Assembly (NCBI GenBank): GCA_014055465.1
Contig: WIAF01000007.1
Span: 62,001-126,000, forward strand
Origin: Nitrospira sp. CR1.1
GTDB lineage: Bacteria; Nitrospirota; Nitrospiria; Nitrospirales; Nitrospiraceae
DNA: 64,000 bases
Direction of reading: 5' to 3'
Shown in pieces: positions 16,205 through 25,151 of this stretch. The notes under the pieces were generated by a model that ran no database searches, was not told the DNA's origin, and saw only the letters and a program-made list of their open reading frames with translations. A program made the position numbers and the translations under genes. Position 1 is the first letter of the stretch. Each line of letters begins with the position of its first letter.

Positions 16205-19200
16205 ATGGCGGAACCAAAAGACGAGAAACCGAAACTGCCGCTGGCCGGTCTGGTGGCCTTGCTGCTGGCCGCGGTGAGCAGCCTGATCATCTATCAGAGC
16301 CCTATCAAGACTTCCCGGCCGATCGATAAGGAGGCGGAGAAATCTGCCTCGGTCGTTCGTGATCGTGTCCAATCCCGGCTCTGGCAGGACCCGTTCGAAG
16401 CGGTGGCGAGCCATATCCAGAAGGAGAAAGCCGATAAGGGCGACGGGGGGCACGGGCACCATGCTTCGCCCGGTCTGGTGGATGGGGCTCAAGTTACCAA
16501 GGGGCTGTTTCGCTTTCACTTGATGCCGGTGTGTGTCGACGGAAGTCCCTATGCCAGCGGCGTGGAATCGAGACTGCGCGATCGCTATGCGCTGGTGTCG
16601 GCGCTGGGCGCGGCCGGGTATCTGCCGGAGTCCGGAGAATCTATCCGATACTTTGAATGGAAATCGAGCGCAGGCGTATCCACGGTTGTCCCGGCCGAAT
16701 GGTTTGTCCCCGGGCCCAGGCTCTCTCAATTGGATCAGGCATCTAAACCGAATGAGCGGGGGCCGCATGACGCGCCGGCCATTCTGGTCCTGTGGCTGAA
16801 AGAGCAGGATCTTGGTTCCCAGCCGCTGCACGCCCTGACGACCTTGGTTCGCTATCTCAACGAGCAGTTGAACGCGATCCCCTCGGCCTATCGCGTGTTG
16901 GGTCCCCGCACGTCCGGTTCGCTGAGTGCCATGCTGGGGGAACTTAAGCCACGGTTTGTGGCAGGCGCCTCGGTTGCACCCTCTGCTGCGGCGCCCGAGC
17001 CGGTCGTTTGGCCTGTGTTGAGCGGCGCTGAATTCTATTCCTCCTGGGCCACGGCGGCTGATCCGGTGCTCCTAGGCGAGAGTGCGATTCAGCAGACGGA
17101 CAGGCCGGTTGAAGAACGGTTTGCGGCCTCCGGTCTGACGTTGATCAGAACGATCGGCACCGATGACGCGCTGGCGAACGAATTGGTGCTTGAGTTGCAG
17201 CGTCGAAAGATAGACCTGACAACGCCGTCGAAGACTCCCCACATTGCGCTGATCTCCGAATGGGACACGCTTTATGGACGATCGTTGCCACGTACGTTCG
17301 TGGCAGTCGCCAGGAGATTGGCGGAAGCAGCAGAGAAGAAAGCCGAAGCAGCGGAGAAACCTGTTCTGACGTTGGCGCAGCACCTCGATACGCTCCATGA
17401 TGAACAATACCCGGAGTGGGTGCATCGCTATTCGTATCTCGCCGGCCTGGACGGTGAATTGCCGCCGAAGGACAATGGAAAGGATGCGGGCGGCGCCAAG
17501 GGCAAACCGGGTGACAAGGGGGGAGGCGCCGAGGCAGTGGTGTCGGAGACACCGGTCGGCCGGAGCCAGCTTGACTATCTGCGGCGCCTCGTTGAGCAGT
17601 TGAAGCGGGAGGAAATCACGTCCGATGGCGAGTTCAAGGCCATCGGGGTCTTGGGGAGCGACGTGTATGACAAGCTTATGCTCTTGCAGGCGTTGCGCAA
17701 AGATTTTCCCCATGCCCTGTTTTTCACCACTGATCTGGATTCCAGGCTCACTCATCCCTCCCAGTTGCCGTGGACGCGCAATCTGGTCGTCGCTTCCCAT
17801 TTCGGCCTCGAACTCGATCCCCGGCTGCAGACGCCCATTCCGCCGTTCCGCGACAGTTATCAAACTGCGCTTTTTTTTTCGGTGCTGCGGGCGGTGGGCG
17901 CTCTTGAAGCCGTGGCCGAAACGCCCGCGTTGAAGCTGTCCACCGGCGCGATGTTTTCCGGGGAGGTCATGCCGCGTCTGTATGAAGTCGGCCGGCATGG
18001 CGCCGTGGATCTCAGTCCTGATCCGATCCCTGCGGCTGGCGCGCCGCCCAGTATTCATTTGCCTCGTTCCGATGTGGATCCGTCGACCGGCGGGTTGCGG
18101 CTGCCGTCGGCCCGCACGATCGGCCTCCTGCTGTCTGCCGCCGCGCTGATGTTCCTCTGCGCGATCCTGATTAATAGCGAGATCTGGGCGTTGTGCCGGG
18201 GGCGTGCGCTCGCTGGTCTCCTGGCCATGCCGGCCCTGTTGGGCGTGATGGTGGTCGCATTGCTGGCCGGCGCCCGACTGGATGGGACAGGCGGCGAACC
18301 GTTTACCTTCACCGATGGGATCAGTGTCTGGCCCACGGCGAGTCTGCGGCTCCTCGCGTTCGTGCTGTGCGTCATCTTCTTTGCCCATTCGTGGTGGCGG
18401 CTGTGGGAAAGCGATACGGCCCTGATCCGGATATTTCGTTTCCTCCGCCCCAAGACTGCGGTTCCCCGCCCGTCCCATTCCATAATCAGCATCCATCATT
18501 GGCGTCCGCACCCGTCCGGTCAGGCGGAGGTCCGGCAACTGTGGCGCGAGTATCGATGGCTCGGTGAGTGGCAGGAGCGGGCCCTACGCGTGGCGCCGCA
18601 GGTGGTGGTGTATGGGCTCTTTGGCATCGTGGTGATGCTGCAGCTTGGTTTTCCCGTCATGCCCTGTCGCGGAGACGCCTGTTTTACGCTCAACTACATC
18701 ATTCTCGGAGTGAGTGTGGTTGCCATGACGCTGCTCATGTTTTATGTCGTTGACGCGACACGCCTGTGCCGTCGCCTGATTACGATCATGATCGGGACCA
18801 CGATCGAATGGCCGCAACGGCTGCTCGCGAGGGAAGCCGCCAAGTATGATGTGGATCAGGCATACGTACACGAATGGCTGGGCATTCAGTTCATTGCGAA
18901 ACGGACGGCCGTCATCAGCGCCATGATCTACTATCCGTTTGTGATTGTGTTCCTGATGGCGGTGGCGCGGCATAGTTACTTCGACCGCTGGGACTTTCCG
19001 GCCGGTTTGCTCGTGATCTTTACCCTCAACGCGCTCTATGCCTTCGGCAACGGAGTGCTACTGCGCCGGTCGGCCGAAGAGGCGAAACGGGAAGCGGTTC
19101 GGCAATTGAAACGCCGGCTCAAGAGCCTGTCCGGTGCGCCGGTATCTCAGCAGGGTCAACCACAGCAAATCGAGCGGATGATGGAGCTGATCGAACAGAC

Positions 19201-19315
19201 GCGGGACGGCGCCTTTCTGCCGTTTACCCAGCATCCGTTGTTCGGTGCGATCGCGTTACCGACGGGCGGCACCGGCCTGGTGTTCCTGCTGGAGTATCTG
19301 GCCACGCTCTTCTGA
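16205..19315 (+). CDS. Large polytopic membrane protein, function unknown
   Basis: A 1036-residue protein I cannot assign to a named family. One N-terminal membrane segment (LAGLVALLLAAVSSLIIYQ, about 13-31) is followed by some 600 residues outside the membrane, with an acidic/Gly-rich linker near 420-440. The part around 470-570 (IGVLGSDVYDKLMLLQALR, ALFFTTDLDSRLTHP, NLVVASHFGLELD) has the alternating beta/alpha style of a periplasmic-binding-protein-like fold and is the best conserved-looking block. About seven more membrane segments lie between 640 and 955, then a soluble helical stretch and a final hydrophobic tail. This suggests an envelope sensor or a channel with a large outer domain. 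It starts a run of plus-strand genes (TPR protein 43 bases downstream, NnrS, subtilase, hydrolase). Confidence 0.85.
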   Translation: MAEPKDEKPKLPLAGLVALLLAAVSSLIIYQSPIKTSRPIDKEAEKSASVVRDRVQSRLWQDPFEAVASHIQKEKADKGDGGHGHHASPGLVDGAQVTKGLFRFHLMPVCVDGSPYASGVESRLRDRYALVSALGAAGYLPESGESIRYFEWKSSAGVSTVVPAEWFVPGPRLSQLDQASKPNERGPHDAPAILVLWLKEQDLGSQPLHALTTLVRYLNEQLNAIPSAYRVLGPRTSGSLSAMLGELKPRFVAGASVAPSAAAPEPVVWPVLSGAEFYSSWATAADPVLLGESAIQQTDRPVEERFAASGLTLIRTIGTDDALANELVLELQRRKIDLTTPSKTPHIALISEWDTLYGRSLPRTFVAVARRLAEAAEKKAEAAEKPVLTLAQHLDTLHDEQYPEWVHRYSYLAGLDGELPPKDNGKDAGGAKGKPGDKGGGAEAVVSETPVGRSQLDYLRRLVEQLKREEITSDGEFKAIGVLGSDVYDKLMLLQALRKDFPHALFFTTDLDSRLTHPSQLPWTRNLVVASHFGLELDPRLQTPIPPFRDSYQTALFFSVLRAVGALEAVAETPALKLSTGAMFSGEVMPRLYEVGRHGAVDLSPDPIPAAGAPPSIHLPRSDVDPSTGGLRLPSARTIGLLLSAAALMFLCAILINSEIWALCRGRALAGLLAMPALLGVMVVALLAGARLDGTGGEPFTFTDGISVWPTASLRLLAFVLCVIFFAHSWWRLWESDTALIRIFRFLRPKTAVPRPSHSIISIHHWRPHPSGQAEVRQLWREYRWLGEWQERALRVAPQVVVYGLFGIVVMLQLGFPVMPCRGDACFTLNYIILGVSVVAMTLLMFYVVDATRLCRRLITIMIGTTIEWPQRLLAREAAKYDVDQAYVHEWLGIQFIAKRTAVISAMIYYPFVIVFLMAVARHSYFDRWDFPAGLLVIFTLNALYAFGNGVLLRRSAEEAKREAVRQLKRRLKSLSGAPVSQQGQPQQIERMMELIEQTRDGAFLPFTQHPLFGAIALPTGGTGLVFLLEYLATLF

Positions 19316-19358
19316 GGACGGCGATGGCCGACAGGCCTGGTGGAAGGAGTGCCGTTGT

Positions 19359-20177
19359 ATGAACAAGCGATCTCAGCGTGCCGGTACGCAGCAGAAACGG
19401 GCTGCCGCGCGGCCGCCTGTGAGTCGTATGCTGAAAGAACGCGGCAGGCTGGAACAGGCTCAAGGATTGATTTATCGGGCGTGGGAGGCAACGACCGACC
19501 GGCAAGCGGCGTCACTGGCCCGGCAGGCGCTGGCGATCTGTCCCGATTGTGCGGATGCCTACACAGTGCTGGCGGAATCTGCGGCCGGGTCGGCAGAGGA
19601 AGCCTGTCGGTTGTATCAGCAAGGCGTCGATGCCGGGCGACGCGCTCTGGGCGAGGCGGTGTTTGATCAAGAGGCGGGCCACTTCTGGGGGCTGATTGAG
19701 ACCAGGCCGTACATGCGCGCGCGTCAGGGATTGGCCGAGTGCCTTTGGGCGCTCGGCCGGAGAGAAGAATCTCTCGCGCATTGCGAAGCCTTATTGGCGC
19801 TGAATCCCGACGATAACCAGGGCATTCGTCACGGGTTGCTGAGTCGCTACCTTGCAGTCGGGGATGAGGCGGGAGCAGCAGGTCTCTTTCATCGGTATCC
19901 GCAGGATGCATCCGCCGCGTTTCTCTGGAGCCTGGTTCTGCTCGACCTTCGCCGGGGAGATCAGGCCGCGGCAAAGCGGGCTTTGCTGGCGGCGATGCGA
20001 GGCAATCCGCACGTGGCCGACTTGTTCACCGGCAAACGGACACCACCGACTCGGTTGCCTGAACACTACTCTCCTGGAGATCGGCATGAGGCGGCGTGCT
20101 ATTTTGCGGGGTTTGCCGAAGCCTGGCTCGCGTCATCGGATGCGATGGAGTGGCTGATGGATCAATTGACGGATTGA
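19359..20177 (+). CDS. TPR protein of the ST7-like type
   Basis: A 272-residue soluble helical-repeat protein. The ATG at 19359 has GAAGGAG ten bases upstream. After a basic tail, repeats appear as SLARQALAICPDCADAYTVLAE, HFWGLIETRPYMRARQGLAE, CLWALGRREESLAHCEALLA and LNPDDNQGIRHGLLSRYLA. The block WGLIETRPYMRARQGLA...LNPDDNQGIRHGLL is the pattern of bacterial proteins related to the ST7 TPR domain, which usually end in a segment like this one (HYSPGDRHEAACYFAGFAEAW). Such proteins are probably scaffolds. It is 43 bases after the membrane protein and likely co-transcribed. Confidence 0.82.
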   Translation: MNKRSQRAGTQQKRAAARPPVSRMLKERGRLEQAQGLIYRAWEATTDRQAASLARQALAICPDCADAYTVLAESAAGSAEEACRLYQQGVDAGRRALGEAVFDQEAGHFWGLIETRPYMRARQGLAECLWALGRREESLAHCEALLALNPDDNQGIRHGLLSRYLAVGDEAGAAGLFHRYPQDASAAFLWSLVLLDLRRGDQAAAKRALLAAMRGNPHVADLFTGKRTPPTRLPEHYSPGDRHEAACYFAGFAEAWLASSDAMEWLMDQLTD

Positions 20178-20267
20178 GTCACAGGATGGGAGTCGAGCCG
20201 TTGCTCTGCGGCAAGCGTCCTGTCGCGCAAGCACGTGTCGTGATGGTAAAGGAACGGGTGAGGGCAT

Positions 20268-21458
20268 GTGGTGAAGAGTGATGTAGTCGAAGGTCGCGGA
20301 ACCTCGCCGGGGGCGGCAGTGTTTTCGTATGGATTCCGCCCGTTTTTTCTGGGGGCCGCAGTATTTGCGGGCCTGGCTGTTCCTGTCTGGGTTGTCATGT
20401 TGGCGGTCGGGGGTGGTTCAACCAATCTGGCTGCGCCTCGCGAATGGCATGTGCACGAAATGTTGTTCGGATTTCTGCCTGCGGTGATCACCGGTTTTGT
20501 GCTGACGGCCCTGCCCAACTGGACGGACCGTCCGGCCATCAAAGGACGCCTTCTGATGGGGCTGTTCGCGGTGTGGTTCGCCGGCCGGATCGTGCTGGCG
20601 CGGCCCTGGTTTCCGCCGGGCCTGGCGGCCGTTATCGATTCGGCCTATCTTTTGATGTTGGCGGGATTGCTGTGGCGCGAGATTGCGGGGGGAAAGAGCT
20701 GGAATCATGCGCCGATCGGCGTCTTGCTCAGTCTTTATGCGGTCGCGAACATGCTGTTTCATCTCTTCGCTCTCAACGGCATGGCAACGGATCTTCCCGA
20801 ACGACTGGCGCTGGGACTGGACCTGACGCTGCTGGCGTTCATCGGCGGCCGTGTGACGCCGAATTTTACACGCGAGTTTCTTGTTCAGGCGAGAAGGCCG
20901 GAGCAACCGGCGCCGTTTTCTCCTCTCGATATGGCGGCGATAGGATTGGTCGCGTTGGCCTCGACGATCTGGGTGATGCTCCCGGAAGGGGCCATAGCCG
21001 GGTCGGTCCTCATCCTTGCCGGAGTGGTCAATCTGGTTCGGCTGTCGCGATGGTACGGCTGGCTCGCGTGGCGAGAGCCGCTGGTGTTTGTGCTGCACTG
21101 GGGATATGGGTGGCTCGCGCTGGCGCTTTTCCTGCTCGGTTGCGCCGCGCTTGGCGTCGGGTTGCCGAAGGAAGATGCCGTGCATGCGTTAACCACAGGA
21201 GCGGTGGGCGTGATGACGCTCGGTATCATGACCCGCGCGAGCCTCGGCCATACCGGCCGTTCACGGCACGCCGACACTCCAACGGTCGCCATGTATGTGT
21301 TAGTCACCTGCGGAGCAATTCTGCGGGTATTCGGACCGGCCACCGGCCTGCCGACCACTCTCGTACTGGGTATTGCCGCCTCTTGTTGGAGCGGCGCGTA
21401 TCTTTTGTTCGCCTTGATCTATGGCCCGTACCTTCTACGTCCGAGTGTCGATGAGTGA
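20268..21458 (+). CDS. nnrS: NnrS family membrane protein
   Basis: A 396-residue integral membrane protein of the NnrS family with about 12 predicted membrane segments. The diagnostic motif is REWHVHEMLFGFLPAVITGF followed by LTALPNWT; the histidines are thought to bind haem and copper. NnrS proteins are linked to nitric oxide stress and denitrification regulation. The start is a GTG at 20268 with GAGGG before it. In a nitrite oxidiser an NO-protective role would be sensible, but that is inference. It lies 90 bases after the TPR gene, and whether it belongs functionally to the flanking cluster is unclear. Confidence 0.9.
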   Translation: MVKSDVVEGRGTSPGAAVFSYGFRPFFLGAAVFAGLAVPVWVVMLAVGGGSTNLAAPREWHVHEMLFGFLPAVITGFVLTALPNWTDRPAIKGRLLMGLFAVWFAGRIVLARPWFPPGLAAVIDSAYLLMLAGLLWREIAGGKSWNHAPIGVLLSLYAVANMLFHLFALNGMATDLPERLALGLDLTLLAFIGGRVTPNFTREFLVQARRPEQPAPFSPLDMAAIGLVALASTIWVMLPEGAIAGSVLILAGVVNLVRLSRWYGWLAWREPLVFVLHWGYGWLALALFLLGCAALGVGLPKEDAVHALTTGAVGVMTLGIMTRASLGHTGRSRHADTPTVAMYVLVTCGAILRVFGPATGLPTTLVLGIAASCWSGAYLLFALIYGPYLLRPSVDE

Positions 21459-21719
21459 ACAACACACATGCCTGCCGGTTGACCGCCTGTCTCACCAGGA
21501 CGCGTATCGATTTCGATACGATGACGCATGCGTGGAGATACGGCGCCCCTCCTCGAAGTTTGCTCAGAACAATGACACGTATTTCTATCGATCGAATAAC
21601 GTGGACATGACTTCTCGCTCATCTTCCGGTACAACCGTTGCTGCCTCACCGCTTGATGGGGCGCCTCAAGGATCCCGTGCCCGGCGCGCGGCAGCGTTTT
21701 TCTGTTCGTGAGGGAGTCT

Positions 21720-23471
21720 ATGGCCAAAAAGAAATCGAGCGCATCAAGGGCAGGGCAGAAAAAAACACGCCGGCCGCCTGAGCGGATGGCTTCTGACACG
21801 GTATCCGAGGCGGCTCCGCATCCGGCTCCCGTACCGGACCGATCCTCAGAATCAGCCGCACCGACCGGGCCCATTGTCCCTCCCAATCCTCCCGGGGATG
21901 CTCTCGGGACTGAGCACGAAGAGCGGTTGGCAAAGAATCTCATCAAGACCGTCATTGCCCTGCCGCTCCTCGACAAACTGTACTATGAAACGAAGGCGCG
22001 AGTGGCGGACACCTCCCGCCGTCCGGGCATCTATGAGGTGATCATTGATTTGAATCTGGAATACCCCAAGGGCCGGGAGGCGGCGCGAGACTGGGTGTTC
22101 AAGACGATCGAGGAACTGATCGCGCAAGCAGGACGGAAGGAGGCCGGCCAACGGCTCGACCGCAAGAAGAGCGAGTTCAACGAGCAATACGTGTTTGCCG
22201 CTCTTGAGGCGCGCGTGATTCGCGAATTGGTCGAGCTGGATGCGAAGGCCAAACCCGACGTGCCCGGCAAGGACGGCAAGCCACGAACGACTCGGGCCAT
22301 CTACCAGATCTGGGAAGATTTCAAGCTGAAGGCGTTCATCACCAGCTCTGTCACCACGGTGAAAGCCGATGCGGCGAAAGTGGCCTTCTCCGCGTTGGGC
22401 GACAAGATCGTCTGGGCCGTCGTCGATTCCGGAATTAAAGGGGACCATCCGCATTTCGGCGCACACCAGAATCTTGCCGGCCAGGTCGAGGAGTGGCACT
22501 ACGATTTTACGGACGGTGTTGATCCGACGAAGACCGCGTTGGTGGATGGCATGGGGCATGGTACCCATGTGGCCGGCATCATCGCCGGAGAGATTCCTGC
22601 CGATACGAAGCTGCGCCCCGGCGAATCACATCCTGACATTCTTGCCTATTCCCGATCGCTCAAGCCTGACGGGGATCAGGCGGAGCGGGAAGTCGTCTAT
22701 GAGCAGATCAAGGCCCCATCCATTGCCGGGATGGCTTCGCGGTGCAAGCTGGTGAGCCTGAAGGTCTTAAACGAGGCCGGCGAAGGCAGCGTGAGCAACA
22801 TCATTGCCGCGATCGGGCACATTCAGCGCATCAACAGTTTCGGGCGGCACATTCGCATTCATGGGGTGAACTTGAGTGTCGGCTACCCATTCGAGCCCGA
22901 ATGGTTTGCCTGTGGCCAAAGCCAACTCTGCGTGGAGGTAAACCGTCTTGTGCGCTCCGGCGTCATCGTGGTGGTGGCGGCCGGGAACTCCGGATATGGC
23001 GTCCTCTCCACTGATTTTACGGGACTGCGCTCGGCCGGAATCGGTCTGACGATCAACGATCCGGGGAATGCCGACCTCGCGATCACCGTCGGGTCGACCC
23101 ATCGCAACATGCCGCATATCTACGGGGTCTCGTATTTTTCATCGAAGGGGCCTACGGGCGACGGACGCCTGAAGCCGGATCTGGTTGCGCCGGGGGAGAA
23201 GATCCTCTCCTGTGCGGCGGGGCGGATGGAGCAGGACATTCAGGAAAAAATCGAGAAGGATGTGACCTACCTGGAACATTCCGGGACGAGCATGGCCGCG
23301 CCGCATGTGTCGGGTGTCATCGCCGCGTTCTTGTCCGTCCGTCGAGAATTCATTGGGCAGCCGGAACGGATCAAAGAAGTCTTTGTTTCGACCGCGACGG
23401 ATCTCCGTCGGGAACGGTACTTTCAGGGAGCCGGGCTCGTGGATCTCATGCGCGCGATTCAATCCATCTAG
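21720..23471 (+). CDS. Subtilisin-like S8 peptidase without signal peptide
   Basis: A 583-residue serine protease. The ATG at 21720 has GAGGGAG upstream. The first ~45 residues are basic and low complexity (MAKKKSSASRAGQKKTRRPP) with no signal peptide. A charged helical N-terminal domain (about 65-215) precedes the catalytic domain: Asp236 in AVVDSGI, His283 in GHGTHVAGI, the oxyanion AAGNSG, and Ser524 in SGTSMAAPHVSG, so the triad is complete. About 80 residues are inserted between the Asp and Ser blocks relative to minimal subtilases. Lack of an export signal implies a cytoplasmic enzyme or an unusual export route. Its neighbours are a large membrane protein and a GxSxG hydrolase. Confidence 0.9.
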   Translation: MAKKKSSASRAGQKKTRRPPERMASDTVSEAAPHPAPVPDRSSESAAPTGPIVPPNPPGDALGTEHEERLAKNLIKTVIALPLLDKLYYETKARVADTSRRPGIYEVIIDLNLEYPKGREAARDWVFKTIEELIAQAGRKEAGQRLDRKKSEFNEQYVFAALEARVIRELVELDAKAKPDVPGKDGKPRTTRAIYQIWEDFKLKAFITSSVTTVKADAAKVAFSALGDKIVWAVVDSGIKGDHPHFGAHQNLAGQVEEWHYDFTDGVDPTKTALVDGMGHGTHVAGIIAGEIPADTKLRPGESHPDILAYSRSLKPDGDQAEREVVYEQIKAPSIAGMASRCKLVSLKVLNEAGEGSVSNIIAAIGHIQRINSFGRHIRIHGVNLSVGYPFEPEWFACGQSQLCVEVNRLVRSGVIVVVAAGNSGYGVLSTDFTGLRSAGIGLTINDPGNADLAITVGSTHRNMPHIYGVSYFSSKGPTGDGRLKPDLVAPGEKILSCAAGRMEQDIQEKIEKDVTYLEHSGTSMAAPHVSGVIAAFLSVRREFIGQPERIKEVFVSTATDLRRERYFQGAGLVDLMRAIQSI

Positions 23472-23473
23472 CC

Positions 23474-23595
23474 GGATGGTGAAGAAGTCCGCCAGCGGTG
23501 CTCACCGACTCGCGCCCGTTCGCAGACGTGACGCTTATTCTTCCTCGCGTTGCGGACCTCGCTGCGGCCGCGCTGGACAGTCTGTTTGACCATCC
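23474..23595 (+). repeat. Palindromic intergenic element R1
   Basis: About 122 nt, beginning three bases after the subtilase stop codon. Ends pair as GGATGGT/ACCATCC. Internally it has the family layout: tgaagaagtccgccagc, then a variable middle, then ctgcggccgcgctgg. It belongs to the same family as elements at 29202, 43720, 43940 and 61337. It may act as a 3' structure of the subtilase mRNA or be a remnant of a mobile short repeat. Confidence 0.65.
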
Positions 23596-23691
23596 TGCGA
23601 CTGCGTTCGACGTCGTTTCCAGCTCCTCTCCATCAGTGCGTGTGGAGGTGGCGGAAGATCTTTTCAACAGCCGTTATCGAGGGAGGTCGTC

Positions 23692-25008
23692 ATGGAACAG
23701 TTATCAGGGTTTGCTTATTTTCCCGTGGAGTTTACCAAGGACGCCGCCGTCCATGATCAGGCCGATGTCGCAGCCTTGCAGGAGTATGTCCAACGCGAGG
23801 GCACAACCGATCTCATCGTCATCTCGCATGGCTGGAACAATAATATGGAGGAGGCCAAGGCGCTCTACGCCGAGTTTTTGCGTAACTTCCGCTCGTTACT
23901 CGACGCCGGTTCGCTCCCGACCCTCGCGAACCGGAAATGGGCGGTCCTCGGCGTGTTGTGGCCCTCGAAGAAGTTTGAGGAGAAGGAGCTGATTCCGAGC
24001 GGCGCCGCCGGGGCCGGTTCAGCGGTCGGCATGGCGGCCATGAAGGCGAAGCTGGACAGCCTCAAAGGCGTCTTTGATTCACCGCAGGCTGACCGAACGC
24101 TCGACGAGCTGCAACGACTCCTGCCGAAACTGGAGGATAGTACATCCGCCCAAAAGGAATTCGTGGACAAAGTCCGCTCGCTGGTTCACAAGCGCGCCCC
24201 GGATCAAGAAGACGGGTCGGAGGCCTTTTTCACGGTGCCGTCGGGCGAGCTGCTGGGCAAATTGCGCAAGCCCGTGTCGTTCACGGTAGCGCGGCCACCG
24301 GCGAATGCGGGTGGGGCGGCGGGAATCGGTTCCGGAGGCGCCGCTGGATTGGGGGAATTTTTCAGCGGGATCTGGTCCGGCGTGCGGAATGCGCTGAACT
24401 ATACCACCTACTATCAGATGAAGGAGCGGGCGGGATTGGTCGGAACGAACGGGGTGAATCCGATCCTCCGCGCCCTTCAAGTCGATCGGCCGAATATGAA
24501 GTTGCATCTGATCGGCCACAGTTTCGGAGGGCGCCTCGTGACCGCCGCCGTGGCCGGTTCCAGCGAGGCCACGCTCCTCCGCGTGAGGACGCTCTCCTTG
24601 TTGCAAGCGGCCTTCTCTCACTACGGATTCGCGGAGAAGTGGGACGGCGTGAACAACGGATTTTTTCATCGAGTGGTCAGCGCACGTGCGGTAGCAGGCC
24701 CGACGATTATCACCTGCACGGCAAACGACAAGGCCGTCGGTCTCGCCTATCCCATTGCGTCCCTGCTGGCTGGCCAGGTGGCCGCCGGGATCGGGGATAA
24801 GAATGACAAGTACGGCGGCATCGGCCGCAACGGGGCCCAGAAGACCCCTCGCACCGTGGATCTGACTCTGCTTGAGGCGACTGGCTCCTATCAGCTGACC
24901 AACGGCATGCTGCATAACCTTGCGACGGATCGACTCATCACCAGTCATGGAGACGTGGCCAACAAGTCAGTCGCCTATGCCGTGGCGTCGGCCATCGCGG
25001 TCACGTAA
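23692..25008 (+). CDS. Alpha/beta-hydrolase (esterase/lipase-like), cytoplasmic
   Basis: A 438-residue protein with a strong ribosome site (GGGAGG) and no signal peptide. Fold marks: VISHGWNNN in the oxyanion position (about residues 43-51) and the nucleophile elbow LIGHSFGGRL with Ser277. A long insertion (about 90-250) that includes a coiled helix and a Gly/Ala-rich loop separates them. A His for the triad may be in the ITSHGD segment near the C-terminus. It resembles DUF900-like or PGAP1-like esterases that act on lipids or acylated substrates. It follows the subtilase, separated by element R1. Substrate unknown. Confidence 0.82.
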   Translation: MEQLSGFAYFPVEFTKDAAVHDQADVAALQEYVQREGTTDLIVISHGWNNNMEEAKALYAEFLRNFRSLLDAGSLPTLANRKWAVLGVLWPSKKFEEKELIPSGAAGAGSAVGMAAMKAKLDSLKGVFDSPQADRTLDELQRLLPKLEDSTSAQKEFVDKVRSLVHKRAPDQEDGSEAFFTVPSGELLGKLRKPVSFTVARPPANAGGAAGIGSGGAAGLGEFFSGIWSGVRNALNYTTYYQMKERAGLVGTNGVNPILRALQVDRPNMKLHLIGHSFGGRLVTAAVAGSSEATLLRVRTLSLLQAAFSHYGFAEKWDGVNNGFFHRVVSARAVAGPTIITCTANDKAVGLAYPIASLLAGQVAAGIGDKNDKYGGIGRNGAQKTPRTVDLTLLEATGSYQLTNGMLHNLATDRLITSHGDVANKSVAYAVASAIAVT

Positions 25009-25151
25009 ACGATGATCGGCAGGTCGAACTGCGGAAGGTGACGAGGGGGGGCGAGAGACGACTCGTTGTTCAGGCGGAGGAGTTTTGGCGATGCGCCGGC
25101 GAGCGGGCTGGATTCTCGAGAAGGAACGGCGAGGCGTTGAGGGGCATCGTC

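Noticed and set aside
17072-18538. 488-residue minus-strand frame inside the 1036-residue membrane-protein gene
   Set aside because: Rich in Arg/Gln/His/Pro with no fold, as expected for an antisense shadow of GC-rich coding DNA.
21421-21711. 96-residue plus-strand frame between nnrS and the subtilase
   Set aside because: It overlaps the end of nnrS in another frame and its composition is random-like.
23498-23992. 164-residue plus-strand frame across repeat R1 and the start of the hydrolase
   Set aside because: The hydrolase frame has the ribosome site and the fold motifs; this is an overlapping shadow.
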